This document shows positions 27,986-37,141 of a stretch of 64,000 bases of DNA, piece by piece. Each line of letters starts with the position of its first letter. Position 1 is the first letter of the stretch. Source of the stretch: Nocardia cyriacigeorgica NBRC 100375 (GTDB lineage: Bacteria; Actinomycetota; Actinomycetes; Mycobacteriales; Mycobacteriaceae); assembly GCF_000308555.1 (NCBI RefSeq), contig NZ_BAFY01000074.1, positions 1 through 64,000 of the forward strand. Direction: 5' to 3'. The translations under genes and the position numbers were made by a program. The notes beneath the pieces are model-generated. The model made no database searches. It was given only the letters and a program-made list of their open reading frames with translations, and was not told the DNA's origin.

Positions 27986-28552
27986 ATGGCCGCAGAAGAT
28001 CCGGCAGTGGCACCGAAGGCGGTGATCGCGGCGTCGCTACGCAGGGAGCGCACGCGTACGGGGTTGTCGCTCACCGAGGTCGCCAACCGGGCGGGCATCG
28101 CGAAATCGACGCTGTCACAACTGGAGTCGGGAACCGGGAATCCCAGTCTGGAAACACTGTGGGCGTTGTGCGTCGCGCTCGATATGCCGTTTTCGCGGCT
28201 GCTCGACCCGCCCCGACCGAGCGTGCGGGTGATCCGGGCGGGCCAGGGGCCGGTGGTCGCCGCAGCAGAATCGGAGTATCGGGCCACGCTGCTCTCGGCC
28301 GGGCCGGCCGGCGCCCGTAGCGACCTGTACCGGATCACCGCCGAACCCGGCGAGCCGCGTCGCTCGGAACCTCACGTGCGTGAATCGGTGGAGCACATCC
28401 TGCTCTGTGCCGGGCGTGCCCGCGTCGGGCCGGCGGATTCGCCCGAGGAACTCGAGCCCGGCGACTACATCAGTTATCCGGGTGATGTGGCGCATCTGTT
28501 CGAGGCGCTCGAGCCCGGCACCTGGGCGACGCTGGTCGTCGAATATCACTGA
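27986..28552 (+). CDS. XRE-cupin transcriptional regulator
   Basis: A 188-residue regulator. An XRE helix-turn-helix (LRRERTRTGLSLTEVANRAGIAKSTLSQLESGTGNPSLETLWALCVALD, residues 18-66) is joined to a C-terminal cupin sensor (EPHVRESVEHILLCAGRARVG, LEPGDYISYPGDVAHLFEAL). The cupin probably binds the amino acid or its analogue to control azlCD, as in the many XRE-cupin/AzlCD pairs. ATG at 27986 with AAGGGAG six bases upstream. Confidence 0.9.
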   Translation: MAAEDPAVAPKAVIAASLRRERTRTGLSLTEVANRAGIAKSTLSQLESGTGNPSLETLWALCVALDMPFSRLLDPPRPSVRVIRAGQGPVVAAAESEYRATLLSAGPAGARSDLYRITAEPGEPRRSEPHVRESVEHILLCAGRARVGPADSPEELEPGDYISYPGDVAHLFEALEPGTWATLVVEYH

Positions 28553-28571
28553 CCGCCGAGATCGCCGGCCG

Positions 28572-29273
28572 CTACGCCGCCCCCTCGCCCAGGTATTGCA
28601 ACCACACCGGATCCAACTCGGTGACGGTCGACAGCAACCGCCAATGCGGGCCCTTCGGCGAGACGAGGGGCGCGCGCAGCGTCCAGCCCAGCTCACTGAG
28701 CAGTTTGTCGGCCTTGCGGTGATTGCACGGTGCGCAGCTGGCCACGCAGTTCTCCCAGCTGTGCTCGCCGCCGCGGCTACGGGGGACCACGTGGTCGATG
28801 GTCTCGGCTTTGCCGCCGCAATAACCGCAGCGGTAGCGATCGCGCTGCATGAGGGCGGCGCGGGTCATCGGTACGCGGGCACGGTAGGGAACGCGGACGT
28901 AGGTGCGCAGGCGGATCACCGACGGAATCGTGAGCGAGGATCCGGCCGAATGCACGATCGGGCCCTCGGGGTCGTGGTGGACGGTGTCGGCCTTGTCGCA
29001 GATGAGCAGCACCACGGCGCGACGCGCGGACAGCGCGGTCAGCGGCTCGTAGGTGGCATTGAGGAGTAGGACGCGGCGTTTGAGCCAGTTGTTGGTGGGC
29101 GTGGGCAGTGGGGTCGGCGCGGTGTCGACGCGATGATTATCGCGGTGCGCCCCGGAATGATGATCGGACAACAAGTGCAGCGGAGTAGCCCCCGACCCAC
29201 GGTTGTGGACGTCGGCGGGCTGGAGTTGTCGGTGCGCCCTCGCCTCCTGTGATCGGGCGTGTCGCTGCTTCAT
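28572..29273 (-). CDS. HNH endonuclease domain protein
   Basis: A 233-residue protein. After a divergent, low-complexity 60-residue N-terminus comes a conserved module (KRRVLLLNATYEPLTALSARRAVVLLICDKAD) and a Cys-flanked HNH domain: CGYCGGKAETIDHVVPRSRGGEHSWENCVASCAPCNHRK. The two C-x2-C pairs bind structural zinc and DHVVPRSRGG carries the catalytic His. This solitary HNH gene next to glbO is conserved in mycobacteria (Rv2469c-like). The biological substrate is unknown; it is not evidently part of a restriction or phage module. Confidence 0.87.
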   Translation of the reverse strand: MKQRHARSQEARAHRQLQPADVHNRGSGATPLHLLSDHHSGAHRDNHRVDTAPTPLPTPTNNWLKRRVLLLNATYEPLTALSARRAVVLLICDKADTVHHDPEGPIVHSAGSSLTIPSVIRLRTYVRVPYRARVPMTRAALMQRDRYRCGYCGGKAETIDHVVPRSRGGEHSWENCVASCAPCNHRKADKLLSELGWTLRAPLVSPKGPHWRLLSTVTELDPVWLQYLGEGAA

Positions 29274-29480
29274 GTCGACCCCAATTTCTGCGTTCCAAGA
29301 TCATGTGGTATCTCGCCGGAGACTGCCACCAAGTTGACCACGGAATGCGGGCCGGTGCACGGTGATTTAACACAATGTCGGGTTAACTGTGGCTGAAGAG
29401 CCATCGGGCCGCGATGTGCGCGAGCAGGCCGGTGCGCGGGCACAATGGAGCGCGGCGCATCCAGCGAATCGAGAGGGTCT

Positions 29481-29885
29481 ATGACTTCGGGCGAGCACAC
29501 AGCGACGTCGTTCTATGAGGCGGTCGGCGGGGAGGAGACCTTCCGCCGGATCGTGGCCGCGTTCTACCGCGAGGTGGCCGCCGACGAGGTGCTGCGCCCG
29601 CTGTACCCCGAGGAGGACCTCGGCCCTGCCGAGCGGCGGTTGCGGATGTTTCTGGAGCAGTACTGGGGCGGGCCGCGCACCTACAGCGACGAGCGTGGGC
29701 ATCCGCGGCTGCGGATGCGGCATATGCCCTTCAAGATCGGGCCCGTGGAGCGCGACGCCTGGTTGCGCTGTATGCGGATCGGGGTGGCCGAGATCGAGCC
29801 GGAGGTGCTCGACGACGAACACCGCAAGGCATTGCTGGACTACCTGGAGATGGCCGCGAACTCGCTGATGAACGCGGCCTGGTGA
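29481..29885 (+). CDS. glbO: Group II truncated hemoglobin O
   Basis: A 134-residue truncated globin of the trHbO class. Expected haem-pocket residues are present: Tyr B10 (FYRE, residue 29), proximal His F8 (RMRHMPF, residue 81) and Trp G8 (DAWLRCM, residue 94). Such proteins bind O2 tightly and have peroxidase or NO-related roles near the membrane. The ATG at 29481 precedes the globin fold. It overlaps the alpha-glucosidase start by four bases, the glbO-aglA pairing known from mycobacteria. Confidence 0.95.
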   Translation: MTSGEHTATSFYEAVGGEETFRRIVAAFYREVAADEVLRPLYPEEDLGPAERRLRMFLEQYWGGPRTYSDERGHPRLRMRHMPFKIGPVERDAWLRCMRIGVAEIEPEVLDDEHRKALLDYLEMAANSLMNAAW

Positions 29886-31477
29886 GCACGGCGGGGGTGG
29901 AGATGAGCACTGCGTCGGATCCGTGGTGGGAGACCGCGGTCTTCTACCAGGTCTATCCGCGTTCGTTCGCCGACTCCGATGGTGACGGTGTCGGTGATCT
30001 CGGTGGTGTGCGGGCCCGGCTGGACTATCTGGAGCGCCTCGGGGTGGACGCGCTGTGGATCTGCCCGGTGATGCGGTCGCCGATGGCCGACGGCGGCTAC
30101 GACGTCGCCGATCCGCGCGATATCGACCCGCTCTTCGGTGGTATGGCGGCCTTCGACGCCCTCATCGCAGCCGCGCACGCCCGCGATATCAAGATCACGA
30201 TGGACCTGGTGCCCAACCACACCAGCGACGCCCATCCCTGGTTCCGCGCGGCCCTCGCTGCCGCTCCCGGCAGCCCGGAACGCGCCCGCTACATCTTCCG
30301 CGACGGTCGCGGACCCGGCGGTGAGCTGCCGCCGAACAACTGGCCGAGCATCTTCGGCGGCCCGGCCTGGACCCGAGTCGTGGAGGCCGACGGCAGCCCC
30401 GGCCAGTGGTATCTGCACCTGTTCGCCGCCGAGCAACCCGACCTGAACTGGGACAACCCCGAGGTCATCGCCGATTTCGAGCACACCCTGCGGTTCTGGC
30501 TCGACCGTGGGGTGGACGGTTTCCGCATCGACGTCGCGCACGGCATGGCCAAACCGGAGGGCCTGCCGGATATGGAGCGCGTCGACACCCGGATGCTGAT
30601 CCACGACGACTCCGATCCGCGCTTCAACAACCCGGGTGTGCACGACATCCACCGCCGCATCCGCCGCGTGCTCGACGACTACCCGCACGCGGTGTCCATC
30701 GGCGAGGTCTGGGTCGACGACAACGTGCGCTTCGGCGAATACGTCCGCCCCGACGAACTGCACCTGGCCTTCAACTTCCGGCTGGCCGAGACCCCGTTCG
30801 ACGCCGAGGCGATCCGCCACGCCGTGGAGAACTCCGTGCTCGCGGTGGCCCCGGTCGGGGCGACGCCCACCTGGACGCTGTCCAACCACGATATCGAGCG
30901 CGAGGTCACCCGCTACGGTGGCGGCGAGCGCGGCCTCGCGCGGGCCAGGGCGATGATCCTGCTCGAACTCGCCCTGCCCGGCGCGGTGTTCATCTACAAC
31001 GGCGCCGAACTGGGCCTGCCCAATGTCGACGATCTGCCCGACGAGGTGTTGCAGGACCCGGTCTGGGAACGCACGGGGCACGCCGAGCGCGGTCGCGACG
31101 GGTGCCGGGTGCCGATTCCCTGGGAAGGGTCCGCCCCGCCCTTCGGGTTCACCAGGGCGGCGCGGTCGTGGCTGCCGATTCCGGCCGAATGGGCCGAGCT
31201 GACAGTGGCCGCCCAGCTCGATCGCAGCGGGTCGACCCTCGAGCTGTACCACGACGCCATCGAGCTGCGGCACAAGCGCCCGGAGTTCGACGGCGCCGGG
31301 CTGGAGTGGCTGCCCGCCGCACCCGGCGTGCTGATGTTCCGCCGTCCCGGCGGCCTCGTGTGCGTGCTCAACAGTTCGGCCGCGGCGATCGAGCTACCCG
31401 AGGGCGAGGCGATTCTGCTCAGTGCGCCCCTGGTCGATGGGTTGCTGCCCCCGGACTCCGCCGCCTGGCTGGTCTGA
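29882..31477 (+). CDS. aglA: GH13 alpha-glucosidase
   Basis: A 531-residue family-13 glycoside hydrolase: [29 protein letters not shown] at the N-terminus, the barrel motif [13 protein letters not shown], nucleophile Asp in GFRIDVAHG (about 217), acid/base Glu in SIGEVWVDD (about 275) and the stabilising Asp in SNHDIEREV (about 338). No signal peptide is present, so it acts on cytoplasmic alpha-glucosides such as maltose or isomaltose-type oligosaccharides. GTG at 29882 overlaps the glbO stop (GTGA); an internal ATG seven codons on is possible. Confidence 0.93.
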   Translation: MSTAGVEMSTASDPWWETAVFYQVYPRSFADSDGDGVGDLGGVRARLDYLERLGVDALWICPVMRSPMADGGYDVADPRDIDPLFGGMAAFDALIAAAHARDIKITMDLVPNHTSDAHPWFRAALAAAPGSPERARYIFRDGRGPGGELPPNNWPSIFGGPAWTRVVEADGSPGQWYLHLFAAEQPDLNWDNPEVIADFEHTLRFWLDRGVDGFRIDVAHGMAKPEGLPDMERVDTRMLIHDDSDPRFNNPGVHDIHRRIRRVLDDYPHAVSIGEVWVDDNVRFGEYVRPDELHLAFNFRLAETPFDAEAIRHAVENSVLAVAPVGATPTWTLSNHDIEREVTRYGGGERGLARARAMILLELALPGAVFIYNGAELGLPNVDDLPDEVLQDPVWERTGHAERGRDGCRVPIPWEGSAPPFGFTRAARSWLPIPAEWAELTVAAQLDRSGSTLELYHDAIELRHKRPEFDGAGLEWLPAAPGVLMFRRPGGLVCVLNSSAAAIELPEGEAILLSAPLVDGLLPPDSAAWLV

Positions 31478-31495
31478 GCCTCGCCCACCGGACAG

Positions 31496-31508
31496 CAGTG
31501 CAGCACTG
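31496..31508. repeat. Inverted repeat after the alpha-glucosidase gene
   Basis: CAGTGC-A-GCACTG, a perfect 6-bp-arm palindrome, followed by another CAGTGCAGC and then GCTCAGAGCAGC (31521-31532). The last 12 bases recur at 34341-34352 upstream of the ClpP pair. Confidence 0.4.
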
Positions 31509-31662
31509 GACAACAGTGCAGCTCAGAGCAGCCAGTGACAGGCCGGACGGACGACGGCGACGATCGGCGCGACTTTCGGCGACGCTCGCCGAAACACCTG
31601 GTCGAGGCGCAAAAGGCTTACCGATCGATGAACTACTACAGAGCATCGTCTACCTTTGAGCT

Positions 31663-31938
31663 GTGAGCATTCTCGAGACAGTGCTGATCTTCGTCGGCAT
31701 CCCGCTGGTGATCTACGGCGTGATCGCCGGATTGTCGTTTCTCGGTAAGCCGCTGCCCGGCGAGAAGCCGGTCCACTACGACCTGAGCAAGAAGTGGACC
31801 TCCGAGCCGGTGCTGTGGAGTGCGACCGACGAGGTGACCGTGTACGGGCACCACATTGCTGATTCGCATGGACACCATGCGGCTATCGAAACCGCGGACG
31901 CGGAGCTGATCGGAGGCAGGGCAAGTGGCAGGTTCTAA
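31663..31938 (+). CDS. Small conserved membrane protein
   Basis: A 91-residue protein with one N-terminal membrane helix (TVLIFVGIPLVIYGVIAGLSFL) and a soluble tail rich in His near HHIADSHGHHAAIE. I do not know its function. It overlaps the DUF5130 gene by 14 bases and is coupled to it, and mycobacteria have a similar small gene next to aglA. GTG start at 31663; a TACCTT -10-like hexamer ends 6 bases before it, so the transcript may be leaderless. Confidence 0.75.
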   Translation: MSILETVLIFVGIPLVIYGVIAGLSFLGKPLPGEKPVHYDLSKKWTSEPVLWSATDEVTVYGHHIADSHGHHAAIETADAELIGGRASGRF

Positions 31939-32389
31939 GTGGCCCGCGGTGGTCGAATCCGAACTACCGCACGGATACGCCCTGATGAGCAGCGGCCGGG
32001 TGTCCGGCGTGCACGAGGCGGGCGACGTCTTCAAGGAAGCGCCCTTCGACAATGAAGAGCGCCTGCTCATGGACAACGTGCTCACCGAGGCGACCCGCGC
32101 CACCAAGGTGCGGTTCAACGTCTTCATCGGTGATCTCGGCGCCGACCCGACCGCCGGTGCCGACGCGATCTTCCCGGTGACCCCGGAGGCGAACCGGTCG
32201 GTGCTCATCGCCGTCTCGCCCAACGACCGCGCCGTCGAGGTGCGTTCGGGCAAGGACGTCGCCGACCGCGCCAACGACCGCGTCTGCCAGCTCGGCGTCA
32301 CCGCCGCTTTGAGCTCGATGCGTCAGGGCCAGCTCATCGACGGCCTGGTCTCGGCCGTGCGGGTGATGGCCGCCGCCATCGGCCGCTGA
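31925..32389 (+). CDS. DUF5130 (TPM-like) protein
   Basis: A 154-residue protein with GYALMSSGRVSGVHEAGDVF, LLMDNVLTEATRATKVRFNVFIGDLGADPTAGADAIFPVTPEANRSVLIAVSPNDRAVEVRSGKDVADRANDRVCQLGVTAAL. It looks like the actinobacterial DUF5130 family, a TPM-domain relative. No signal peptide is present. Function unknown; the overlap with the preceding membrane-protein gene suggests the two work together at the membrane. GTG start. Confidence 0.75.
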   Translation: MAGSKWPAVVESELPHGYALMSSGRVSGVHEAGDVFKEAPFDNEERLLMDNVLTEATRATKVRFNVFIGDLGADPTAGADAIFPVTPEANRSVLIAVSPNDRAVEVRSGKDVADRANDRVCQLGVTAALSSMRQGQLIDGLVSAVRVMAAAIGR

Positions 32390-32402
32390 GGCGACACGTC
32401 CA

Positions 32403-32463
32403 CGCACCCCCGCCGTAGCCCGGCGCCGCATTCGACGCGGCGCCCGGCTGCGGCGGGGGTGCG
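32403..32463 (+). terminator. Very long stem-loop after DUF5130 gene
   Basis: Two 27-base arms pair at 26 of 27 positions (25 Watson-Crick, one G-T, one C-C mismatch) around the 7-base loop ATTCGAC. It begins 13 bases after the stop of the 31925-32389 gene. It is probably a terminator for the glbO-aglA-DUF5130 run, although no T-tract follows. Confidence 0.65.
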
Positions 32464-32536
32464 GTGGTTTCGCCGGAGTTGTCCGCCGAGAGCGTAATTC
32501 GGCGACCGAGCTCCCGGCCGGCGGTACGCTCCGGCT

Positions 32537-32953
32537 ATGAGCGAGCATCCGAGGCTGCACTCGATTCCCGGTGGACGCGAGGACCGATCCGCAGAACCGC
32601 GCCCGGACGCCGAACCGCTGTGGCGCGAGGTACTCGGCACCCGGCTACGCGCGCTGCGGCAGCAACAGCAGGAGACCCTCGCCGAGACCGCGGGGCGGGC
32701 AGGAGTCTCGCCGCAGTACCTGTCCGAAATAGAGCGCGGCCGCAAGGAACCCTCCAGCGAGATGATCGCCGCCCTGGCCGGCGCGCTCGGCACCTCCTTG
32801 GCCGAACTGGCCGGCGAGGTCGCGGAGACGCTGGGTCGCCGCCGGGCACTGCGCCCGGTCGGGGGATCGGGCTACCGCCGGGTCGGCAACGAACCCGCCG
32901 CCCCGAGCACCGGTGCCACCACGACGGGCGGGATCGTGCTGCTCGCTGCCTGA
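32537..32953 (+). CDS. XRE-family regulator beside ClpP pair (PopR/ClgR-like)
   Basis: A 138-residue protein with one XRE helix-turn-helix (LGTRLRALRQQQQETLAETAGRAGVSPQYLSEIERGRKEPSSEMIAALAGALGTSLAEL, residues 34-91) and a short flexible tail ending in GGIVLLAA. In streptomycetes the second clpP operon is activated by such a regulator (PopR) encoded nearby, and ClgR is of the same family; a hydrophobic C-terminus is typical of Clp substrates. The convergent placement with the clpP pair supports this role, but it is inference. Confidence 0.75.
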   Translation: MSEHPRLHSIPGGREDRSAEPRPDAEPLWREVLGTRLRALRQQQQETLAETAGRAGVSPQYLSEIERGRKEPSSEMIAALAGALGTSLAELAGEVAETLGRRRALRPVGGSGYRRVGNEPAAPSTGATTTGGIVLLAA

Positions 32954-33094
32954 GCCCGCGGGCTCGCCCGCACCTGGACCACGTCCGGCCGCAGGCCGAC
33001 TCGCGCTGCGGGTCGTTCGCGCCTACTCGGCACCAGGTGTCCGCTGCCGGTCGAGCGCGCCCCCGGTCGGCGCGCTTCGCGCCTGCCTACCCGC

Positions 33095-33682
33095 TCACCG
33101 GGCGTGCAGCACCTGGTCCACCAGTCCGTAGTCCACGGCTGCCGCGGCCGTGAACACCCGGTCGCGGTCGGTGTCGCGGCGTAGCGTCTCGGCCGGTCGG
33201 CCGGTGTGGTCGGACAGGATGGATTCGATCTCCGCGCGCATCCGAACCAGCTCGTCGGCTTGCAGGATCAGATCGGGGATGGCGCCCTGACCGCGTGCGG
33301 CCGGTTGATGCAGCACCACTCGTGCGTGCGGCAGCATCGACCGCCTGCCGGCCTCGCCGGCCGCCAGCAGCACCGCCCCGACCGCGATGGCCTGGCCGAC
33401 GCACGTGGTCGCGACCGGGGCCTTGATGAACCGCATGGTGTCGTAGACCGCGAGCATCGCGGGTAGCTCGCCGCCCTCGCAGTTGATGTAGAGATTGATC
33501 TCCTGTTCCGGGTTCTCCGACTCGAGGTGCAGCAGCTGGGCGATGAGCGCGTTGGCCACCCCCGAATCGATCGGGGTGCCGAGATAGACGATGCGTTCGG
33601 CCAGCAGATGCGAGTAGACGTCCATGATCCGCTCGCCAGCCGGCTGCCGGGCGATCACATTGGGAATGGTGTAGGAGGTCAT
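33095..33682 (-). CDS. ClpP-family protein lacking the catalytic Ser
   Basis: A 195-residue ClpP2-like subunit. Alignment by eye with GQAASAAAVLLAAG puts Ala100 at the active Ser (GQAIAVGAVLLAAG); His125 (VVLHQP) and Asp174 (DTDRDR) remain. The oxyanion segment is also changed (NCEGGE instead of NSPGGS). It is probably a structural or regulatory subunit of a mixed tetradecamer with the active partner encoded just upstream, whose stop overlaps its start (ATGA). The Ala codon is clear in the sequence, so this is not a frameshift effect. Confidence 0.85.
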   Translation of the reverse strand: MTSYTIPNVIARQPAGERIMDVYSHLLAERIVYLGTPIDSGVANALIAQLLHLESENPEQEINLYINCEGGELPAMLAVYDTMRFIKAPVATTCVGQAIAVGAVLLAAGEAGRRSMLPHARVVLHQPAARGQGAIPDLILQADELVRMRAEIESILSDHTGRPAETLRRDTDRDRVFTAAAAVDYGLVDQVLHAR

Positions 33683-34281
33683 GAGATTCCGATCTTCTGG
33701 CGCTGCGGAACCACCTGGCCGAACGAGTCGACGATGTGGTCGATGAACCCGTATTCCTTGGCCTGTGCGGCGGTGAACCAGCGGTCGTGCAGTGAGTCCT
33801 CGTAGATCCGCTCATAGGGCTGGCCGGTGTCGGCGGCGATGAGCCCGAGCACGGTCTCCACGGTGTGGCGCAGATCGTCGGCCTGCACCTCGACCTCCAC
33901 GGCGCTGCCGCCGATCCCCGCCGAACCCTGATGCATCAGGATGCGGGCGTGCGGGAGCGCGAACCGCCGTCCCCGATCGCCGGCCGAGAGCAGGAACTGC
34001 CCGGCGCTGCACGCCAGCCCGAGGGCGAGGGTGGAGATCTCGCAGGGCACCAGCCGCATGACGTCGCGGATGGCGAGCATCGCGGGCACCGAGCCGCCGG
34101 GGGAGTGGATCCACAGCGAGATCCCGGCGTCGGGATCCTCGGCCGCGAGGGTGAGCATCTGCGTCATCAGCAGGGTGCCGTTGTCGTCGTCGAGGCCACC
34201 GTCGAGCACGAGGATGCGCCTGCCGAAAAGTTGTTCACGAGCCCGCCAGCTGAACAGCGGAGCCTTCTCATCGTGTGCCAT
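33679..34281 (-). CDS. ATP-dependent Clp protease proteolytic subunit (active ClpP)
   Basis: A 200-residue ClpP with an intact triad: Ser92 (GLACSAGQF), His117 (ILMHQ) and Asp166 (SLHDRWF). The oxyanion loop HSPGGSVP is normal. It would form the active ring of a ClpPP' complex fed by a Clp ATPase; none is in the window. ATG at 34281 with GGAG close upstream; sequence further upstream in this frame is non-coding. This pair lies apart from the usual tig-clpP1-clpP2 locus, so it is probably the accessory (clpP3/clpP4-like) system. Confidence 0.92.
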   Translation of the reverse strand: MAHDEKAPLFSWRAREQLFGRRILVLDGGLDDDNGTLLMTQMLTLAAEDPDAGISLWIHSPGGSVPAMLAIRDVMRLVPCEISTLALGLACSAGQFLLSAGDRGRRFALPHARILMHQGSAGIGGSAVEVEVQADDLRHTVETVLGLIAADTGQPYERIYEDSLHDRWFTAAQAKEYGFIDHIVDSFGQVVPQRQKIGIS

Positions 34282-34328
34282 GGCTCCACCGTGCCCGCCG
34301 CCGAGGCGAAAAATCTCGCCACGCTGCC

Positions 34329-34346
34329 CTGAGCAGATCTGCTCAG
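34329..34346. promoter_or_regulatory. 18-bp perfect palindrome upstream of clpP pair
   Basis: CTGAGCAGATCTGCTCAG is perfectly self-complementary and lies 48 bases upstream of the clpP start. The core AGCAGA/TCTGCT recalls the TCTGCC-N3-GGCAGA site of PopR, so it is a candidate operator for the adjacent XRE regulator. A second overlapping palindrome, GCTCAGAGC, follows. Confidence 0.55.
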
Positions 34347-34370
34347 AGCAGCGAGTGCAGGTGGACGCGA

Positions 34371-34403
34371 AACAGGCCCGGATCCAAGGGATCCGAGCCT
34401 GTT
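34371..34403 (-). terminator. Terminator of pepN
   Basis: Arms AACAGGC-C-CGGATCC and GGATCCG-A-GCCTGTT pair over 14 of 15 positions around a 3-base loop, 31 bases after the pepN stop on the minus strand. Confidence 0.75.
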
Positions 34404-34434
34404 CCGGTGCGGGCACAGCGCCCGGGTCGGCTAC

Positions 34435-37017
34435 CTACTGGGCGTCGAAGGCGCGGGCGCGCAGCGAGCGTTCGATGCCCGCCTTGCCTTCGTTCACGAG
34501 CCGCGCCAGTGCGGGCGGATGGTCCGCGGAGAGGAACTTGTCGGCGCTGGCCACGGCGGCCTCGCTGATCTCCCAGGACGGGTAGAGCCCGATGACGACG
34601 GTCTGTGCCACTTCGCTGGACCGGCGTTCCCACACATCGGGGATCTCGGCGAAGTACCGCTCGACGAACGACGTCAGCAGCTCACCCTGCCCAGCGGGTG
34701 CGAACCCGTTGACGATCGAGCGCGCGGTGATGTTCGGCACCGAATCGTCGCCCATCACGGTGGACCACGCCTGCTCCTTGACCTCGGCGATGGGCCGGGC
34801 GGTCGCGGCCGCCGCTGCCTGGCGCTTACCCGCCGCGGTCTGGTCGTTGGCCAGCTCGGCATCGATGGTCGGAGTGTCCACACCGTCGGCGTCGATCTCA
34901 CCGGCGGCCGCCAGCGCCGTCACGATGCGCCAGCGCAGATCGGTGTCCACGACCAGGCCGGCCAGTCCCACCGTGGCAGGGTCGGCGTCGAGCAGCTCGC
35001 GCAGTACCTCGGTGTGCCACGGCGAGAGCTTCGCTCCGGTCAGCGCGTTGACGAAGGCCAGCTGATGATCCGAGCCCGGTTCGGCCTCGCGGGCCAGCTC
35101 CAGCAGCCGATTGGCGAACCCGGGCCAGCCGGTCTCCGCGGCCCAGGTGGGGTCGGCGTAGCTGCTGAGGGTGGTGTTGGCCTGCATGAGCAGCCGCTGC
35201 ACCACGCCGATCTCCGATTCCGCGCCCACTCCGCGCTGCACCAGCGCCACGAAATCGCGGGCCCGCAGTTCGGCCTGCCGGGTCATCTCCCACGCCGCCG
35301 ACCAGGCCAGCGTGCGCGGCAGCGGTTCGGCGATATCGGCGATGCGGTTGATCAGCACGTCGAGCGAATCGGAGTCGAGTCGGATCGAGCAGTAGGTGAG
35401 GTCGTCATCGTTGACCAGCACGAACTTGCCGCGCGGCACACCGACCAGCTCCGCGACGTCGGTGCGTTCGGTGGCGTCGAGATCCAGTTCGACGCGATGG
35501 GTGCGGACCAGTTTGCCGTCGGCATCGTCGTCGTACACACCGACCGCGAGCCGGTGCACGCGCTGTTCACCGGCGCCGGGTGCCGCTCCTTCCTGAATCA
35601 CGGTGAAGGAGCTGAACTTTCCGTCCGCGTCGACCTCGAAGTCGGGCCGCAGAATGTTCAGACCGGTGGTCTTGAGCCACTGCGCGCCCCAGGTCGACAG
35701 ATCGCGGCCCGAGGACTTCTCCAGCGCCGCGAGCAGATCGTCGAAGGTGGCATTGCCGTAGGCGTGCTCGGCGAAGTAGTCACGCAGACCGGCCAGGAAC
35801 GGCTCCAGGCCGACGTAGGCCACCAGCTGCTTGAGCACGCTCGCGCCCTTGGCGTAGGTGATGCCGTCGAAGTTGACTTCCACCGCGGCCAGATCCGGGA
35901 TGTCGGCGGCGATGGGATGGGTGGAGGGCAGCTGGTCCTGACGGTAGGCCCAGGACTTCTCCACATTCGCGAACGTGGTCCAGGCACTGGTGTATTCGGT
36001 GGCCTCGGCCTGGCACAGCACCGAGGCGAAGGTGGCGAACGATTCGTTGAGCCACAGATCGTCCCACCACTTCATGGTGACCAGATCGCCGAACCACATA
36101 TGCGCCATCTCGTGCAGCACGGTCTCGGCGCGACGCTCATAGGAGGCGCGGGTGACCTTGGACCGGAAGACGTAATCCTCCAGGAACGTCACCGCGCCCG
36201 CGTTCTCCATCGCGCCCGCGTTGAACTCCGGCACGAACAGCTGGTCGTACTTGCCGAAGGCGTAGGGCACGCCGAAGTTGCGGTGGTAGAAGCCGAAACC
36301 CTGCTTGGTCTCGGTGAACAGCCGGTCGGCGTCCATGTGCTCGGCCAGCGAGGCGCGGCAGAAGATGCCCAGCGGGATGCTGCCGTGCTCGTCGGTGTAG
36401 ACATCGGTCCACTGCGCGTACGGGCCGGCGATGAGCGCGACCAGGTAGGTGCTCATCTTCGGAGTGGTGCGGAACAGGTGGTGGGCCGGGTCGGCGGCGA
36501 TGGTGTCGACCGGCTCGCAGTTGGAGATGACCTTCCAGCCGGCGGGCGCGGTCACGCTGAGGGTGAACGTCGCCTTGAGGTCGGGCTGGTCGAAGCAGGC
36601 GAACATGCGCTTGGCGTCGGCGGTCTCGAACTGGGAGTAGAGATACACCGCGTCATCGGCCGGGTCGACGAACCGGTGCAGGCCCTCGCCGGTGTGCGAG
36701 TACTCGCAATCGGCCTCGACCACGAGCTCGTTGGTGGCGGCGAGGTCGGTCAGGGTGATGCCGGTGGACTCGTCGTAGTCGGAGACGTCGATCGGCGTGC
36801 CGTTCAGGACCGCCGAGCGGACACCGCGCGCCACGATATCGATGAAGGTGGACGCTCCCGGCGTCGCGGTGAAGGCGACCGTGCTGCGGGAGAAGAACGT
36901 CTGCTCGCCCGGGTTGCCCGACCCGTCGGTCAGATCGAGTTCGATGCGGTAGTTCTCGACCGAGACGGTCGCGGCGCGCTCGATCGCCTGTTCGCGGGTG
37001 AGGTTCGGTGCGGACAT
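34435..37017 (-). CDS. pepN: Aminopeptidase N (M1 family)
   Basis: An 860-residue zinc metallopeptidase that removes N-terminal residues from peptides in the cytoplasm. The exopeptidase motif GAMEN is at residues 268-272, the zinc site HEMAH at 302-306 and the third ligand Glu325 (NESFA). The C-terminal helical ERAP1-like domain completes the actinobacterial PepN length. There is no signal peptide. ATG at 37017 with GGAGT upstream. The complementary strand is also open for 860 codons, but that is a codon-bias shadow. Confidence 0.96.
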   Translation of the reverse strand: MSAPNLTREQAIERAATVSVENYRIELDLTDGSGNPGEQTFFSRSTVAFTATPGASTFIDIVARGVRSAVLNGTPIDVSDYDESTGITLTDLAATNELVVEADCEYSHTGEGLHRFVDPADDAVYLYSQFETADAKRMFACFDQPDLKATFTLSVTAPAGWKVISNCEPVDTIAADPAHHLFRTTPKMSTYLVALIAGPYAQWTDVYTDEHGSIPLGIFCRASLAEHMDADRLFTETKQGFGFYHRNFGVPYAFGKYDQLFVPEFNAGAMENAGAVTFLEDYVFRSKVTRASYERRAETVLHEMAHMWFGDLVTMKWWDDLWLNESFATFASVLCQAEATEYTSAWTTFANVEKSWAYRQDQLPSTHPIAADIPDLAAVEVNFDGITYAKGASVLKQLVAYVGLEPFLAGLRDYFAEHAYGNATFDDLLAALEKSSGRDLSTWGAQWLKTTGLNILRPDFEVDADGKFSSFTVIQEGAAPGAGEQRVHRLAVGVYDDDADGKLVRTHRVELDLDATERTDVAELVGVPRGKFVLVNDDDLTYCSIRLDSDSLDVLINRIADIAEPLPRTLAWSAAWEMTRQAELRARDFVALVQRGVGAESEIGVVQRLLMQANTTLSSYADPTWAAETGWPGFANRLLELAREAEPGSDHQLAFVNALTGAKLSPWHTEVLRELLDADPATVGLAGLVVDTDLRWRIVTALAAAGEIDADGVDTPTIDAELANDQTAAGKRQAAAAATARPIAEVKEQAWSTVMGDDSVPNITARSIVNGFAPAGQGELLTSFVERYFAEIPDVWERRSSEVAQTVVIGLYPSWEISEAAVASADKFLSADHPPALARLVNEGKAGIERSLRARAFDAQ

Positions 37018-37141
37018 CGGACTCCTTCATGGTCGAAGAACAGATACGGGCACGGCGTTCCCCACAATGCCACGTCGGTAAGGTTGCCCGCGCGGGAGTA
37101 ATTCCGCATCGACAACCATCGACCACGATCGGAGCGACGTC

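Noticed and set aside
34519..37101. An 860-codon open frame on the + strand opposite pepN
   Set aside because: It is fully antisense to a complete PepN with all motifs, its composition is the His/Gly/Arg/Val-rich pattern of a high-GC shadow, and it has no recognisable domain.
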